NCBI GenBank assembly: GCA_030605835.1
Contig: JAUWHO010000042.1
Coordinates: 69,732-110,033 of the forward strand
Length of the DNA: 40,302 nucleotides
Source: Candidatus Zixiibacteriota bacterium
GTDB taxonomy: Bacteria > Zixibacteria > MSB-5A5 > DG-27
Direction: 5' to 3'
Positions within the stretch are counted from its first letter, which is position 1; each line of letters opens with the position of its first letter. The translations under genes were made by a program, and so were the position numbers. Positions 14,290-23,016 of the stretch are shown here, piece by piece. The notes under the pieces are model-generated. The model was not told the DNA's origin, made no database searches, and was given only the letters and a program-made list of their open reading frames with translations.

Positions 14290-15548
14290 TAAGACGAACC
14301 ATCTTCCACATAGACATTAATGCCTTCTTTGCCTCCGTGGAGCAGACCGCCAACCCCTCCCTGAAAGGCAAGCCGATCGCCACCATCGGCAGGGCCAAGC
14401 GCACCGTGGTGACTGCCCCCTCCTATGAGGCCAGAAGATCGGGGGTCAAAACCGGTATGAACGTATGGGAGGCGAAAAAGGCCTGCCCCTCCCTTATTTT
14501 AGTGGTCTCCAAAAACTCCCTCTATGTGGACGTCAGCAAAAAATTGGTTAAGCTCTATGAATCGGTCACTCCCCTGGTGGAGGTCTTCTCCATCGATGAG
14601 GCTTTCTTAGATGTCACCGAGGTCTTAGGGCGCTATCAGCCTGAGGCTCTTCCGCCTGGGGCGGGCAACTCCCCGGAGGCGTTAGCCCGCGAGATAAAAA
14701 GACGGATAAGGAACCAGTTCGATATAACCTGTTCGGTCGGGATTGCTTCCAATAAACTTCTGGCCAAATTGGGGAGCGAACTTCAAAAGCCCGACGGTCT
14801 GGTGCACCTCCGACCAGACCAAGTTCCGCAGGTGTTGGAAAATCTGCCGGTGGATGAACTCTGCGGCATCGGTCGTCGCTTAAAGCAGGATTTAGCCAAT
14901 CTGGGGATATATACCTGTGGACAACTGGCGCGCTATCCGGTTGAAATTTTAAAGAGGCGATATGGTGTCCGCGGGATCTGGCTCCACGACATGGCAAACG
15001 GAGTTGACAACTCCGAGGTGATTCCCCCCTGGTCTCTGCCGGCGGATAAATCCGTGGGGCACAGCATGACTCTCCCCGAAGACATAAATGACCGGGAGAG
15101 AATCTGCTGGTATATCTCTCAGTTAAGCGAGCAGGTTGCCCGGCGGATGCGAAGAGGCCACTATCAAGGCAAGACTGTCAGTTTAATCCTGCGTTATTCC
15201 GACTTCGAGACTTTTTCGAAAGATCACACCATAAAAAAATTCATCGACAGCGGCTATCGTATTGCCCAGGTCGCCATCCACACTCTGGATACCATCAAGC
15301 TCAAGCAGGCCATCCGCTTGGTGGGGGTGAGCGTCTCCAATCTGATTCAGGGGACTTACCAATTGCCGCTCTTCGAGAGGGAGAAAAAAGAGAGAGCGGT
15401 AACCGAAACTATGGACCGAATCAACGACAAATGGGGGGAGCTGACTCTTCATCCGGCGGTGTTGCTCCACCGCCATCCTCACAAAGGCGTGATAGCTCCC
15501 GCCTGGAGACCCCACGGGATCAAGTACATCACTTATCCGAATAACTGA
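14286..15548 (+). CDS. dinB: DNA polymerase IV (Y-family translesion polymerase)
   Basis: 420 residues. The catalytic carboxylates are present: D10 in HIDINAFFASVE and D104/E105 in FSIDEAFLD. F15 is at the steric-gate position that excludes ribonucleotides. The fingers/thumb signature CSVGIASNKLLAKLGSE is followed by the helix-hairpin-helix part (VDELCGIGRRLKQDLANLGI), and the little-finger domain ends in PLFE-type residues (QLPLFERE) that may bind the sliding clamp. TTG at 14286 is chosen because GGAGG lies 7 bases upstream and upstream codons overlap the preceding gene. It copies past lesions and mismatched ends at low fidelity, usually after SOS induction. Confidence 0.95.
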   Translation: MIRRTIFHIDINAFFASVEQTANPSLKGKPIATIGRAKRTVVTAPSYEARRSGVKTGMNVWEAKKACPSLILVVSKNSLYVDVSKKLVKLYESVTPLVEVFSIDEAFLDVTEVLGRYQPEALPPGAGNSPEALAREIKRRIRNQFDITCSVGIASNKLLAKLGSELQKPDGLVHLRPDQVPQVLENLPVDELCGIGRRLKQDLANLGIYTCGQLARYPVEILKRRYGVRGIWLHDMANGVDNSEVIPPWSLPADKSVGHSMTLPEDINDRERICWYISQLSEQVARRMRRGHYQGKTVSLILRYSDFETFSKDHTIKKFIDSGYRIAQVAIHTLDTIKLKQAIRLVGVSVSNLIQGTYQLPLFEREKKERAVTETMDRINDKWGELTLHPAVLLHRHPHKGVIAPAWRPHGIKYITYPNN

Positions 15549-15603
15549 TGTTGGTTCACAGTTCACAGTCCCCTCCTCACACCTAACGATCCGTGTGACC
15601 ATC

Positions 15604-15742
15604 CGTTTAATCTGTTTAATCTGCTGTGAATCGCCCCGTTGGTATCAGACGCCCTCGTCCGATACCCAGAACAAAAGCCGGTGATGAATTCACCACCCTA
15701 CCGGAATGCGTAGAAGACTTGGTGTCAGATGCCAGCGTCTGA
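15604..15742. repeat. Composite intergenic repeat block A
   Basis: In order: TTAATCTGTTTAATCTGCTGTGAATC; then a hairpin with 11-base arms (GGTATCAGACG and CGTCCGATACC, one G-T-type mismatch) and loop CCCT at 15641-15666; then an imperfect palindrome GGTGATGAATTCACCACC at 15680-15697; then a hairpin TCAGATG/CGTCTGA with loop CCAG at 15725-15742. The same modules recur in the same order at 17030-17192, and in reverse orientation near 31797-31918. The last hairpin overlaps the 3' end of the lipoprotein gene and supplies its stop codon. Confidence 0.7.
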
Positions 15743-16900
15743 GGCATGGCCAGACCAGCCGACCACGCCCCACTCAACGGCGGTGAAACCATCGCGGACG
15801 AAAGGACCTGACATCGGAGGTGCAGGAATCGACAGCGGACGTTGCAGGGGCCGTATGAAAAACAGTGCTCTCAGGAGACTTCTGGGAGCAGGTGCTATCT
15901 CTAGCCTGATCATCGAGTCAGCTTTCTGAGGATAAACAGCGTAGTACGGAGAGCCCTCCAGAAGAGGCACCCAGTAATCCACGAAGTCGTCGACCTCTCT
16001 TCCTACAAAGCCGAGTCTCTCCAACAGCCTTCGGAGTTCTCCTTCAACGTCATCACCGTTCAAGAGCCACCCACTCTCGCACTCTAGGGGCACCGACACA
16101 AGCGCCTCGTAGAAGAGGTACTCATAGCGTCCGTTGATGATACCCTCGGGACTGACGCGAACGTGCCAACCACCTCCGTAAGGAGGCTCCGACTCGGTGA
16201 TAAGCCCGGCAGCTGGGAAGCTCACTTTCACGGTCACATCCGTTTCAGCTTCGGGATACAGATACAGGTTGGGAGCATACATCCTGTGTGGTTCGTCAAA
16301 GGAGAGTTCTGTGTAATCCGTTCCGCCGCTGTTCGTGATGTCGAATGAGGAACAGATACCGTAATGCCAGATACTTAGCCTGTATGCACCCTGGGGCATC
16401 TCCTGCAAACCGTACCGTCCCTGCTGGTCGGTTCTGATCGTCGTGACAATCCCTTCAGGCCCGAACACCTTGACATTTCCACTGGCATAATAGCAGTCGG
16501 CAAAGAAGTCCCAGAGGACGAATATCGTACCGGTTATGGCGTTGCGGCAGTGGGGGACCCCGTCAAGGTCGAGGATGATTGTCTCCCCCTTCTGACACGT
16601 GTAAAGCTCTGTGTAGAAGCTGTCTGCACACGCATAGATGTAATATCGTGGCGGGTTAGAGTACGGGTTCTGCTCTTCGATGTCAATGGTCACTGGCCCC
16701 TCCCTGGCGACTCTTCTTGTCTCCAGAAGCGTCCCCCACCCGTCGGAGTAAATGGAGAGCGTGATATCCGTCGCGACCCTGTCCAGCGGATCCGGGAATG
16801 TGGGTTGTCTGCTCGGGGATGTAGACTTACTGCACGATAATAGCACAAGCAAGCCGAGGACCCCGAGGACCAGCCAAGGGAGCTTCTTGATGCTTTTCAT
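15725..16900 (-). CDS. Surface or periplasmic lipoprotein of unknown function
   Basis: 391 residues from ATG 16900, preceded by AGGAGG at 8-base spacing. The signal ends in a lipobox LLSC with C23 as the lipidated residue. A short carboxypeptidase-regulatory-like beta domain (GNVKVFGPEG, TDQQGRYGLQEMPQG) follows around residues 140-180. The last 200 residues, starting YAPNLYLYPEAETDVTVKV, resemble a widespread uncharacterised family I know by its 'KPVIYLYPE' opening, with FYEALV, VDYWVPLL and a TAVEWG motif near the end. The final residues (HASDAGI) are encoded by an intergenic hairpin repeat. No enzymatic function can be assigned. Confidence 0.85.
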   Translation of the reverse strand: MKSIKKLPWLVLGVLGLLVLLSCSKSTSPSRQPTFPDPLDRVATDITLSIYSDGWGTLLETRRVAREGPVTIDIEEQNPYSNPPRYYIYACADSFYTELYTCQKGETIILDLDGVPHCRNAITGTIFVLWDFFADCYYASGNVKVFGPEGIVTTIRTDQQGRYGLQEMPQGAYRLSIWHYGICSSFDITNSGGTDYTELSFDEPHRMYAPNLYLYPEAETDVTVKVSFPAAGLITESEPPYGGGWHVRVSPEGIINGRYEYLFYEALVSVPLECESGWLLNGDDVEGELRRLLERLGFVGREVDDFVDYWVPLLEGSPYYAVYPQKADSMIRLEIAPAPRSLLRALFFIRPLQRPLSIPAPPMSGPFVRDGFTAVEWGVVGWSGHASDAGI

Positions 16901-17029
16901 TTCTACCACCTCCTGTCGAATTCCTTACTCTCCATGTATCATAACGTCCGAGTGAAGCATATGGAACTCTTGCCAAGAAATAGAAAGCCGGGAGACCAGC
17001 TCCCGCCTAGGGCGCTAAATACAAAGATC

Positions 17030-17192
17030 TGTTCAATCCGTCTAATCTGCTGTGAATTTTCCCTGTTGGTATTGGACGCCCTCGTCCGATACCCAAAAGA
17101 AAGAGCGGTGATGAATTCACCGCCCTACCAGAACGTGTGGCGTCAGATGCCCACATCTGACGCAAGTTCTGTCGAATGTGGGCATTCGACAG
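17030..17192. repeat. Composite intergenic repeat block B
   Basis: Same module order as block A: CTAATCTGCTGTGAATT; hairpin GGTATTGGACG/CGTCCGATACC with loop CCCT (17068-17093); palindrome GCGGTGATGAATTCACCGC (17105-17123); a perfect 10-bp hairpin GCGTCAGATG/CATCTGACGC with loop CCCA (17140-17163); and a second perfect 10-bp hairpin CTGTCGAATG/CATTCGACAG with loop TGGG, the complement of CCCA (17169-17192). It lies between the C25 peptidase stop and the lipoprotein gene. Confidence 0.75.
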
Positions 17193-17202
17193 CACAGGCA
17201 AG

Positions 17203-20200
17203 CTACTTCACCACCATCATCCTCCTGGTCTCGGTGAAATCCCCGGCGGTCAACTTGTAGAAGTACAGACCGGAGGACACTTCTGAAGCATCCCAGGAGA
17301 CTGACCTGTATCCTGCCTGCTGTTTCTCATCAACAACAGTCGCCACTTTCTGTCCGAGGACATTGTAAACCTCCAGCTTGACCTGACTGCTCACTGGCAG
17401 CTGGTAACTGATGGTCGTCCTGGCATTGAATGGATTGGGGAAACTCTGGGCCAGGTAATAGTCTTCAGGAATAGCCAGTGAAGCTAAAGCCTCACCCTCC
17501 TCCCAACCAATCACGGTCCATTCGGTAAAGCGCGACAGACCGGTGAAATCGCCCGGCTCCTTGGTGAACAGGAAGCTGTCTTCGGTCTCGACCGAGGAGG
17601 GATAATCACCGAGATGCCCCCAGTAGGTGTATTCTCCAGAGGGAGCACGGCCGGGAACGTATTGGGTAACGGTGCGCTCGGTCACAGAGGAAGGCGGGAG
17701 CGTCTTCCCGGTGCGGAGAAGCAGAGGACCAAAGGGCGTGCCGTTAGGGGCGATCACATCAGTCCAGATATCGATATCGATAGGAAGTGGCCCCAAGTTG
17801 TCGATGACAACCGAATATTCGAAGTATCCTCCCTCCGGGGGAATTACAACCGGCGGATCCAACGGCGTCATTGTGAGCACCAGGTTGCTGACCCCGTCGG
17901 CCACAGTCGTGAATCTGATAGCGCAGGGAGTCTCAATCGGCATGGCGTGCTGGCTATAGGAATCATTAAACAGATACTGGAGTCCGATTTCACCGTTGTG
18001 GTTCTCCATTCCCACGCTGCACATTGCGAGATTTGCCAGCTCCTGATAGTTCAGGATAATCTCCCCGTCCCCGCTGGGAGTCGGGTAGTATGCGGGGTCA
18101 AGCAGCATTATCTGGAAGGTGTTGGGCCCGATGTTGGTGTAGTGAGGCACCTGATACCACTCCACGATGCACCTGTGATTGGTGGTATCATAATAGCAGC
18201 AGATCTGCCCGCCGTTGTCCGGATTCAAATTACACCAGCAAGCAGCGATGATGTTATTGGGGTCCCAGCTGGTAGGTATCGGGGAGTTCCAGCGAGAGGT
18301 GTTCGTGGTGTAACCTATCTTGATCCAGCCGTTAGAGCAGATGCTGATTCTGTTGAAGTCCCGGCCGTAATATCGGAAGGTGAAGGGCAGGCCTACCCGG
18401 GCGGTTTGATCATCAGCAAGGTCTATGACTGTTCCGTTTCCTCCCGCCATCGGCGCGATCTCCAGCCAGTCGTATTCCGGGGCTCCGAAGGTCTCCCACA
18501 TGTCATAGGCGCGGTAACCATACCCGTCGGGACCCGTAGGCAGGAAGCGGAGATCCCCCACGAGCACGGTGAAGTCGTCGCTGTGAGTATATCCGCCCCG
18601 GGCAGAGAAGTCGAGGGTAAACCACACTTCTGATCCGTTCGGGGTATAAAGGTCGGCTGAGACTCCGGAGAAGACAACCACCACTTCTTCACCGCTGGCA
18701 AGGGAGGGGATAAACGCAGGGTCCCCGGGAACGGTTATGTCCGGGTGGTCGCAGCCCAGCTCTACCCAGATATCGAAGGCATCACTGGTTCCCTTGTTCT
18801 TCACGGTGACGTGGAAATCGACAGTTTCGCCGGGATCTAAGTTGCCGTTGTTGTTGCCAGCGGAATCGGCAATCGCCACACTCTCGAACTCAGTTGTGGG
18901 CGAATGTGCGAGGATGTTGAAATGCGAAGTCCAGACCCCGTCGTCAGAGGTGGCGGTCTGAGCGAAGGTGATGACGTGCAGATCAGGAATAAGGGGGGAG
19001 GCCTCGATTTCGAATCCATCGGTCACCACTTTGGTCGAACCCGCAGGGATGTCACCGTAGTTCTCAAGGCTGTCGAGTATGGTGGCATAGCTATCATCGG
19101 TGGAGATGAAGACGTTCACGTTGTTGGCAGTGGCGGTACCTATGTTCTTCACGGTGATGGACAAGTAAACGTCTTCTGCGTAGTCGAGCAGGCCGTTGTT
19201 GTTGCCGCTGGAGTCGTTGATCTCAAGAGAGTCGTAGACTACATGGGCGCCAGTGGCGGGAACAATCGGCACCTCCTCGGTGTAGCGGTGGTAATTCATC
19301 TTCGTGACGGTGACCACCATTGTGTTGCCGGCTTGCTGAGGCGCAATCTGAATCGGGAATGGCAGCCCGGTGCCCTCCGCCACCCCGATGATCTCGCCAT
19401 TGACCGTCAGGGCAATAATGGCTCCGACATCGGCCGTCACGGTGAACTCCTTCACCCCGCTGTACATTACGGGATCGTGTGAGACCGTGAGATTTTGCGG
19501 CACCTCCGAAAACAGAGTGATGAAGGCGTCCCCGTGATGATGGAACAGGTGGTAGGTGTGAACCTTGTTGCTGGTGTTATAGGGCCAGCCCGAAGCCTCC
19601 AGATAATACTTGCCGTAAGCGCTGGCGAAACAGACCCGGGAATTGCTCGGCCCTATGGGATCGTAACCGTAGCCGGGATCGAAATCGGGCCAGATGCAGT
19701 CGTACATCCCCCAGGTGTAAGTATCGTTCACAAAGGAATACGACACTTCACTGGCAGCCGTCACCCCCAGGGCGCGGTGCTCCTCCCGATGGAACGCCTC
19801 CGCGAAACACTCGCTGTAATGATTGAATTTCCCCGTCAAGCAGTTCATGGAAAATACAAAGGGATAATCATCGTTATGCAGTCCGGCGAGGTCTGGTATG
19901 AGGTAATGAGGCTCTGACCAGCCGTCGATGTCTCCGTGGTCGCGATGCTGCACGATGAAGGCGCCGCTGTTGATGGCAGCGTTTATGCCATCGGCGTTGC
20001 CATTCCAGTTGGTCAGGTGAGAGGGTGTCTCCGGGATGTAACCCAATCCCTCAGGTCCGAAATAGTCGATTATCATCCAGGTGTTCTGGTTGGTGGACCA
20101 TTCTGGCGGGGCTCCCCCGGAATAACCAGCGTATTGTCGGACCGGGTGTTTCCCCAGCCGATGTTCTAAGAAGCCGTGTATGACTTCACAGCAGAGAATA

Positions 20201-21396
20201 AACCATCTGTCAGTCTGCCAGCCGCCGGCGATCAAGGGCTCGTCGTAGAAGTTAGCAGCAGTAGGGGGAGTGCGCTCGTAATCCAAGAACTTATTAATCG
20301 TCGTCGCCAGATGGGCAGCATCCTGAGCGGTGATGCGAGCGATCGCTATGTCTGGAAGATCATCGTTGCCTTCGATGTCGGCGTAGATGTTGTCCGAAAC
20401 GCAGTAGTTGTTCCAGGTGGGAGAGGTAATTCCGTAGCCCTCTCCGGACATCTGATAGTCCGAAAGCAGAAGGACTGCAACCGGGGGAATCTCCCAGTTA
20501 TAGTAAGCGTTACCAATGTACTGCTCTATCAAAAAGGAGAAATTGCCCCCGATCTCCGATAGAGTGACGACGCCGGTTCTGATTCCCTGAAGATTCCGCC
20601 AATTCTTGATGGTGTCAGCCCAGGCGATGAAATCGGAATCATCAGGAACGATGATTACATATTCGAAGTTCTCGTCTTCGGACACCACCTCTGGGAAGCG
20701 GTTGAAGTCAAGCTCCGGCAGGGAGGCGTAGTTCAAGAGATTCCCCTGCAGAATCGGCTCCCAGTAGCGGCTGCGCAGCCGATCCTCTCCGAAATCGCTG
20801 CTGCCACCGATGAAATCGATCTGCACTCTGAGGTCTCTGTAGACCAGTAGCTCCCTGGTGACGGGGTTATACTGGAAGGGGGTTATCCCTAAAATGACAT
20901 AATCCACACCCCTCATCTTGGAGGGTTCGGACAGCTTCACGGGGCTGTCGGGATAATAAGCATTGCGAGAGTAAATGCTCATATCCTTGTGGTAGACCGG
21001 AGGCGAATCATCAGTCTCCAGGGGGATCGGCGGAGCCGGTGCAATCTCGATGTCCTCGATCACTTCAACCCGAGAGCTCAGAATCTGAACATTCGCGGTC
21101 GCTCCCTGGGGAATGGCAATGAATCGTCCGGTTCCGGGCAGATTCGGTGCCCCCGCATCGTTGGGCAGAAAAACGCCGGGGAGTTGAACCACCTTCATGG
21201 TCTGGCCGTCAACCATCAAATCCTCAATGGCCATTCTCCGGATGGAGAAGACCACCTCCACTCCAGAGGGACTCTGGCTTATGAGGTTGAAGCCGGCTTC
21301 ACTCCAGCTATCATCGTAGGTGACAACCTCCGAGAAAGCCGAGGAAAAGGCGGCAACGGCAAAAACCACTGTGAGAACAAAAACGAGATGCTTCAT
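17203..21396 (-). CDS. Gingipain-like C25 cysteine peptidase with Por/type IX sorting domain
   Basis: 1397 residues from ATG 21396 (AAAGG 9 bases upstream). Order: signal peptide (HLVFVLTVVFAVAAFSSAFS), an N-terminal prodomain-like region, then a C25 peptidase domain (about 245-640) with catalytic His487 in QHRDHGDIDGW and Cys519 in SMNCLTGKF. Next come an Ig-like segment, two CARDB-like repeats (both with DSxGNNNGxLDxxE), a GLPFTFRYYG beta domain with ICSNGWIKIG, an Ig-like domain, and the type A sorting tail (SFPNPFN, VYNVLGQKVATV, SGLYFYKL, ending RRMMVVK). Members are exported through the outer membrane by the type IX system and attached or released outside. It is one of two proteins here with this tail. 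Confidence 0.92.
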   Translation of the reverse strand: MKHLVFVLTVVFAVAAFSSAFSEVVTYDDSWSEAGFNLISQSPSGVEVVFSIRRMAIEDLMVDGQTMKVVQLPGVFLPNDAGAPNLPGTGRFIAIPQGATANVQILSSRVEVIEDIEIAPAPPIPLETDDSPPVYHKDMSIYSRNAYYPDSPVKLSEPSKMRGVDYVILGITPFQYNPVTRELLVYRDLRVQIDFIGGSSDFGEDRLRSRYWEPILQGNLLNYASLPELDFNRFPEVVSEDENFEYVIIVPDDSDFIAWADTIKNWRNLQGIRTGVVTLSEIGGNFSFLIEQYIGNAYYNWEIPPVAVLLLSDYQMSGEGYGITSPTWNNYCVSDNIYADIEGNDDLPDIAIARITAQDAAHLATTINKFLDYERTPPTAANFYDEPLIAGGWQTDRWFILCCEVIHGFLEHRLGKHPVRQYAGYSGGAPPEWSTNQNTWMIIDYFGPEGLGYIPETPSHLTNWNGNADGINAAINSGAFIVQHRDHGDIDGWSEPHYLIPDLAGLHNDDYPFVFSMNCLTGKFNHYSECFAEAFHREEHRALGVTAASEVSYSFVNDTYTWGMYDCIWPDFDPGYGYDPIGPSNSRVCFASAYGKYYLEASGWPYNTSNKVHTYHLFHHHGDAFITLFSEVPQNLTVSHDPVMYSGVKEFTVTADVGAIIALTVNGEIIGVAEGTGLPFPIQIAPQQAGNTMVVTVTKMNYHRYTEEVPIVPATGAHVVYDSLEINDSSGNNNGLLDYAEDVYLSITVKNIGTATANNVNVFISTDDSYATILDSLENYGDIPAGSTKVVTDGFEIEASPLIPDLHVITFAQTATSDDGVWTSHFNILAHSPTTEFESVAIADSAGNNNGNLDPGETVDFHVTVKNKGTSDAFDIWVELGCDHPDITVPGDPAFIPSLASGEEVVVVFSGVSADLYTPNGSEVWFTLDFSARGGYTHSDDFTVLVGDLRFLPTGPDGYGYRAYDMWETFGAPEYDWLEIAPMAGGNGTVIDLADDQTARVGLPFTFRYYGRDFNRISICSNGWIKIGYTTNTSRWNSPIPTSWDPNNIIAACWCNLNPDNGGQICCYYDTTNHRCIVEWYQVPHYTNIGPNTFQIMLLDPAYYPTPSGDGEIILNYQELANLAMCSVGMENHNGEIGLQYLFNDSYSQHAMPIETPCAIRFTTVADGVSNLVLTMTPLDPPVVIPPEGGYFEYSVVIDNLGPLPIDIDIWTDVIAPNGTPFGPLLLRTGKTLPPSSVTERTVTQYVPGRAPSGEYTYWGHLGDYPSSVETEDSFLFTKEPGDFTGLSRFTEWTVIGWEEGEALASLAIPEDYYLAQSFPNPFNARTTISYQLPVSSQVKLEVYNVLGQKVATVVDEKQQAGYRSVSWDASEVSSGLYFYKLTAGDFTETRRMMVVK

Positions 21397-21845
21397 GACA
21401 AACACCCTTTCGTTAATGATTTGTTTAACAGTAAATTACGAGACAACTTCTGCGTTATGTGCTGGGAAGCAATTAAAGGGATTTTGCTGGTGACCCGGGC
21501 TGGGTATGCTCCGAAAAGGACAGTTTCAGGGGACGGTTGCATAGCGTCTGCCAGTAGAACTGTGCTGATACCGTGAAAGAAGATTTCCCGATGTAAGATA
21601 CAACCTTTGCCCCCTTTCGTCAAGCTGAAAAGGGCCCGGATTTTCTGTAAATACATGACTTGGACGGTCAACTTGTTCAAGCAGAGAATTCTCTTGGTAC
21701 GAAGTTGACGGAATTGCCTACTACTGTTGGTATCGGACGCCCTCGTCCGATACCCAGAAGATCACGGATGAGGGAATCTCGTACGAGCCGTATGGCCGTG
21801 ACCAACAGGTGATTACGGGTGCCCTCGCAAAAGGCAAATTGGCAC
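21397..21845. other. Gap upstream of the C25 peptidase, with one hairpin repeat
   Basis: The segment holds the leader of the C25 gene (no convincing -35/-10 pair found) and one dispersed hairpin at 21729-21754. Short open frames on both strands have no recognisable domains. The C25 and TIR genes diverge from here. Confidence 0.45.
21729..21754. repeat. Dispersed hairpin repeat, GGTATCGGACG type
   Basis: Perfect 11-base arms GGTATCGGACG and CGTCCGATACC around loop CCCT. The same unit is found at 15641, 17068 and, inverted, 31828. Confidence 0.75.
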
Positions 21846-21873
21846 TTGACTTGACGCCACGCTTGGCTATATT
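21846..21873 (+). promoter_or_regulatory. Promoter candidate upstream of the TIR gene
   Basis: TTGACT, 16 bases, TATATT. The -10 box is identical to those of the dinB and lysS promoters. It lies about 200 bases before the TIR start, leaving room for a short upstream gene now apparently broken. Confidence 0.5.
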
Positions 21874-21916
21874 GTTCTCGTTGCTTTCAATGACGTTTCC
21901 CGAGAAGGCGGGACGA

Positions 21917-22083
21917 ATGACGAAGTGGCTGACGCTGAGGGAAGAAGCGGAGTACCATAATAGGTCCTGTAACATCTTACGCCTGAGCGGCGGAAGACCG
22001 AGGAGTTTTATGCAGAAGCAAACAGTGTGCTTTGGCGAGTTTATGGAGACTCTGTAATCACTGCTGGCAAAAGGGAAATATGA
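21917..22083 (+). pseudogene. Possible decayed or frameshifted small gene ahead of the TIR gene
   Basis: Two protein-like stretches lie in different frames: MTKWLTLREEAEYHN from 21917, and from about 21985 a stretch reading RKTEEFYAEANSVLWRVYGD and ending AGKREI. The second ends in TGA at 22081-22083, overlapping the TIR ATG (ATGA), the layout of coupled genes. One frameshift near 21980 would join them into about 55 residues. No family is recognised. Confidence 0.25.
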
Positions 22084-22886
22084 AAAGAGACAAAAAGTAC
22101 CCCCGCGTGGTTTTCGATGTTCCATCGCTGGAAAGAATCCTGTCAGAATTCCAAGCTATCGTCGCTGATCCGGGGAAGACCACGTTCAATACGCTCAAGA
22201 TCGCAAAGGGTGAAGAAACATGGGATTACGACACACCCGAGGAATTCTTGGCCGAGTATAGAGAGAAATTTAGCTACGCCACGGCCTGGATCGACAATTC
22301 AGATCTGGACTTGGATATTGTCGTTTGGGGACCTCATAACCCTTCAGCTCAAGTCACGATACAAGCCGAGTCTCGTCAGAAGATCATCCGATTGGGAAAC
22401 GTCGTGGACAGCTGCGCTGATGACTGCTTTATACCGCCACCGCAGGAACCTGAGAAAGCGCCTCCCAAGCCGAAGATCTTCATTGGTCATGGGGGCTCAT
22501 CTAAGTGGCGAGACCTGAAGGACCACCTTCAAGACCAACATGGGTATGAGATTATCTCGTACGAGAGCGGTTCTCGCGCGGGTCACGCAATTCGTGACGT
22601 CATCGCAGAACTACTTGAGAAGAGCTCATTTGCCATTCTGGTGATGACGGGTGAAGACAAGATGGATGATGGTTCAGTCAGAGCACGTCAAAACGTCATC
22701 CACGAACTCGGGCTCTTCCAAGGCAGACTCGGGTTCACCAAAGCGGTCGTCCTGAAGGAAGAAAGCACGGAGGAGTTCTCCAACATACACGGCGTTAACC
22801 AGATTCGGTATTCTAAAGGAAACATCAGAGAGACGTTTGGGGAGGTGCTGGCGGTTCTCCGGCGGGAATTCGGAGAGCGTCGCTAG
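22080..22886 (+). CDS. TIR-domain protein (CAP12/PF10137-type), putative defence effector
   Basis: 268 residues from ATG 22080. The C-terminal half (from about residue 132) is a TIR-like domain of the predicted nucleotide-binding type: KIFIGHGGSSKWRDLKDHL, then SFAILVMTGED and the hallmark RARQNVIHELGLFQGRLG, ending with a 'IHGVNQIRY' strand. In CBASS and Pycsar systems such domains are NADases triggered by cyclic nucleotides. By my unaided alignment the acidic residue often found as 'IIE' reads IRD here. The N-terminal 115 residues (VVFDVPSLERILSEF to DSCADDCF) match nothing I know; a Pro-rich linker (PPPQEPEKAPPKPK) joins the halves. No cyclase gene is adjacent. Start chosen over 22032 for AAAGGG upstream and the ATGA overlap. 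Confidence 0.8.
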   Translation: MKRDKKYPRVVFDVPSLERILSEFQAIVADPGKTTFNTLKIAKGEETWDYDTPEEFLAEYREKFSYATAWIDNSDLDLDIVVWGPHNPSAQVTIQAESRQKIIRLGNVVDSCADDCFIPPPQEPEKAPPKPKIFIGHGGSSKWRDLKDHLQDQHGYEIISYESGSRAGHAIRDVIAELLEKSSFAILVMTGEDKMDDGSVRARQNVIHELGLFQGRLGFTKAVVLKEESTEEFSNIHGVNQIRYSKGNIRETFGEVLAVLRREFGERR

Positions 22887-22955
22887 GGAGGGGATTCAGG
22901 TGATGCTTTTTCGGGTTCTGTCGGGACCGGAAAGCAGTGAGTCCCTACAGACATA

Positions 22956-22998
22956 GCGTCAGGACACGTCCACACGAGGCGGAATTCGGTCCTGACGC
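22956..22998. repeat. Inverted repeat after the TIR gene, shared with 31.7 kb
   Basis: GCGTCAGGAC (22956-22965) and GTCCTGACGC (22989-22998) are perfect arms. The 16-mer GCGTCAGGACACGTCC at 22956-22971 recurs inverted at 31739-31754. It sits between the convergent TIR and helicase genes, where a bidirectional terminator would be useful, but there is no T run. Confidence 0.6.
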
Positions 22999-23016
22999 AA
23001 CTGGAGGTTGATGCGG

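Noticed and set aside
17614-18633. 339-codon open frame antisense to the C25 peptidase gene
   Set aside because: It mirrors the codon pattern of the clear peptidase gene on the other strand; its protein has a shadow-like composition and no domain.
21721-22125. 134-codon minus-strand frame across the TIR upstream region
   Set aside because: It runs through a repeat hairpin and the TIR start, and has no domain or ribosome site.
22080-22886. CBASS or Pycsar operon
   Set aside because: Only the TIR-type effector is present; no nucleotidyltransferase or cyclase gene flanks it.
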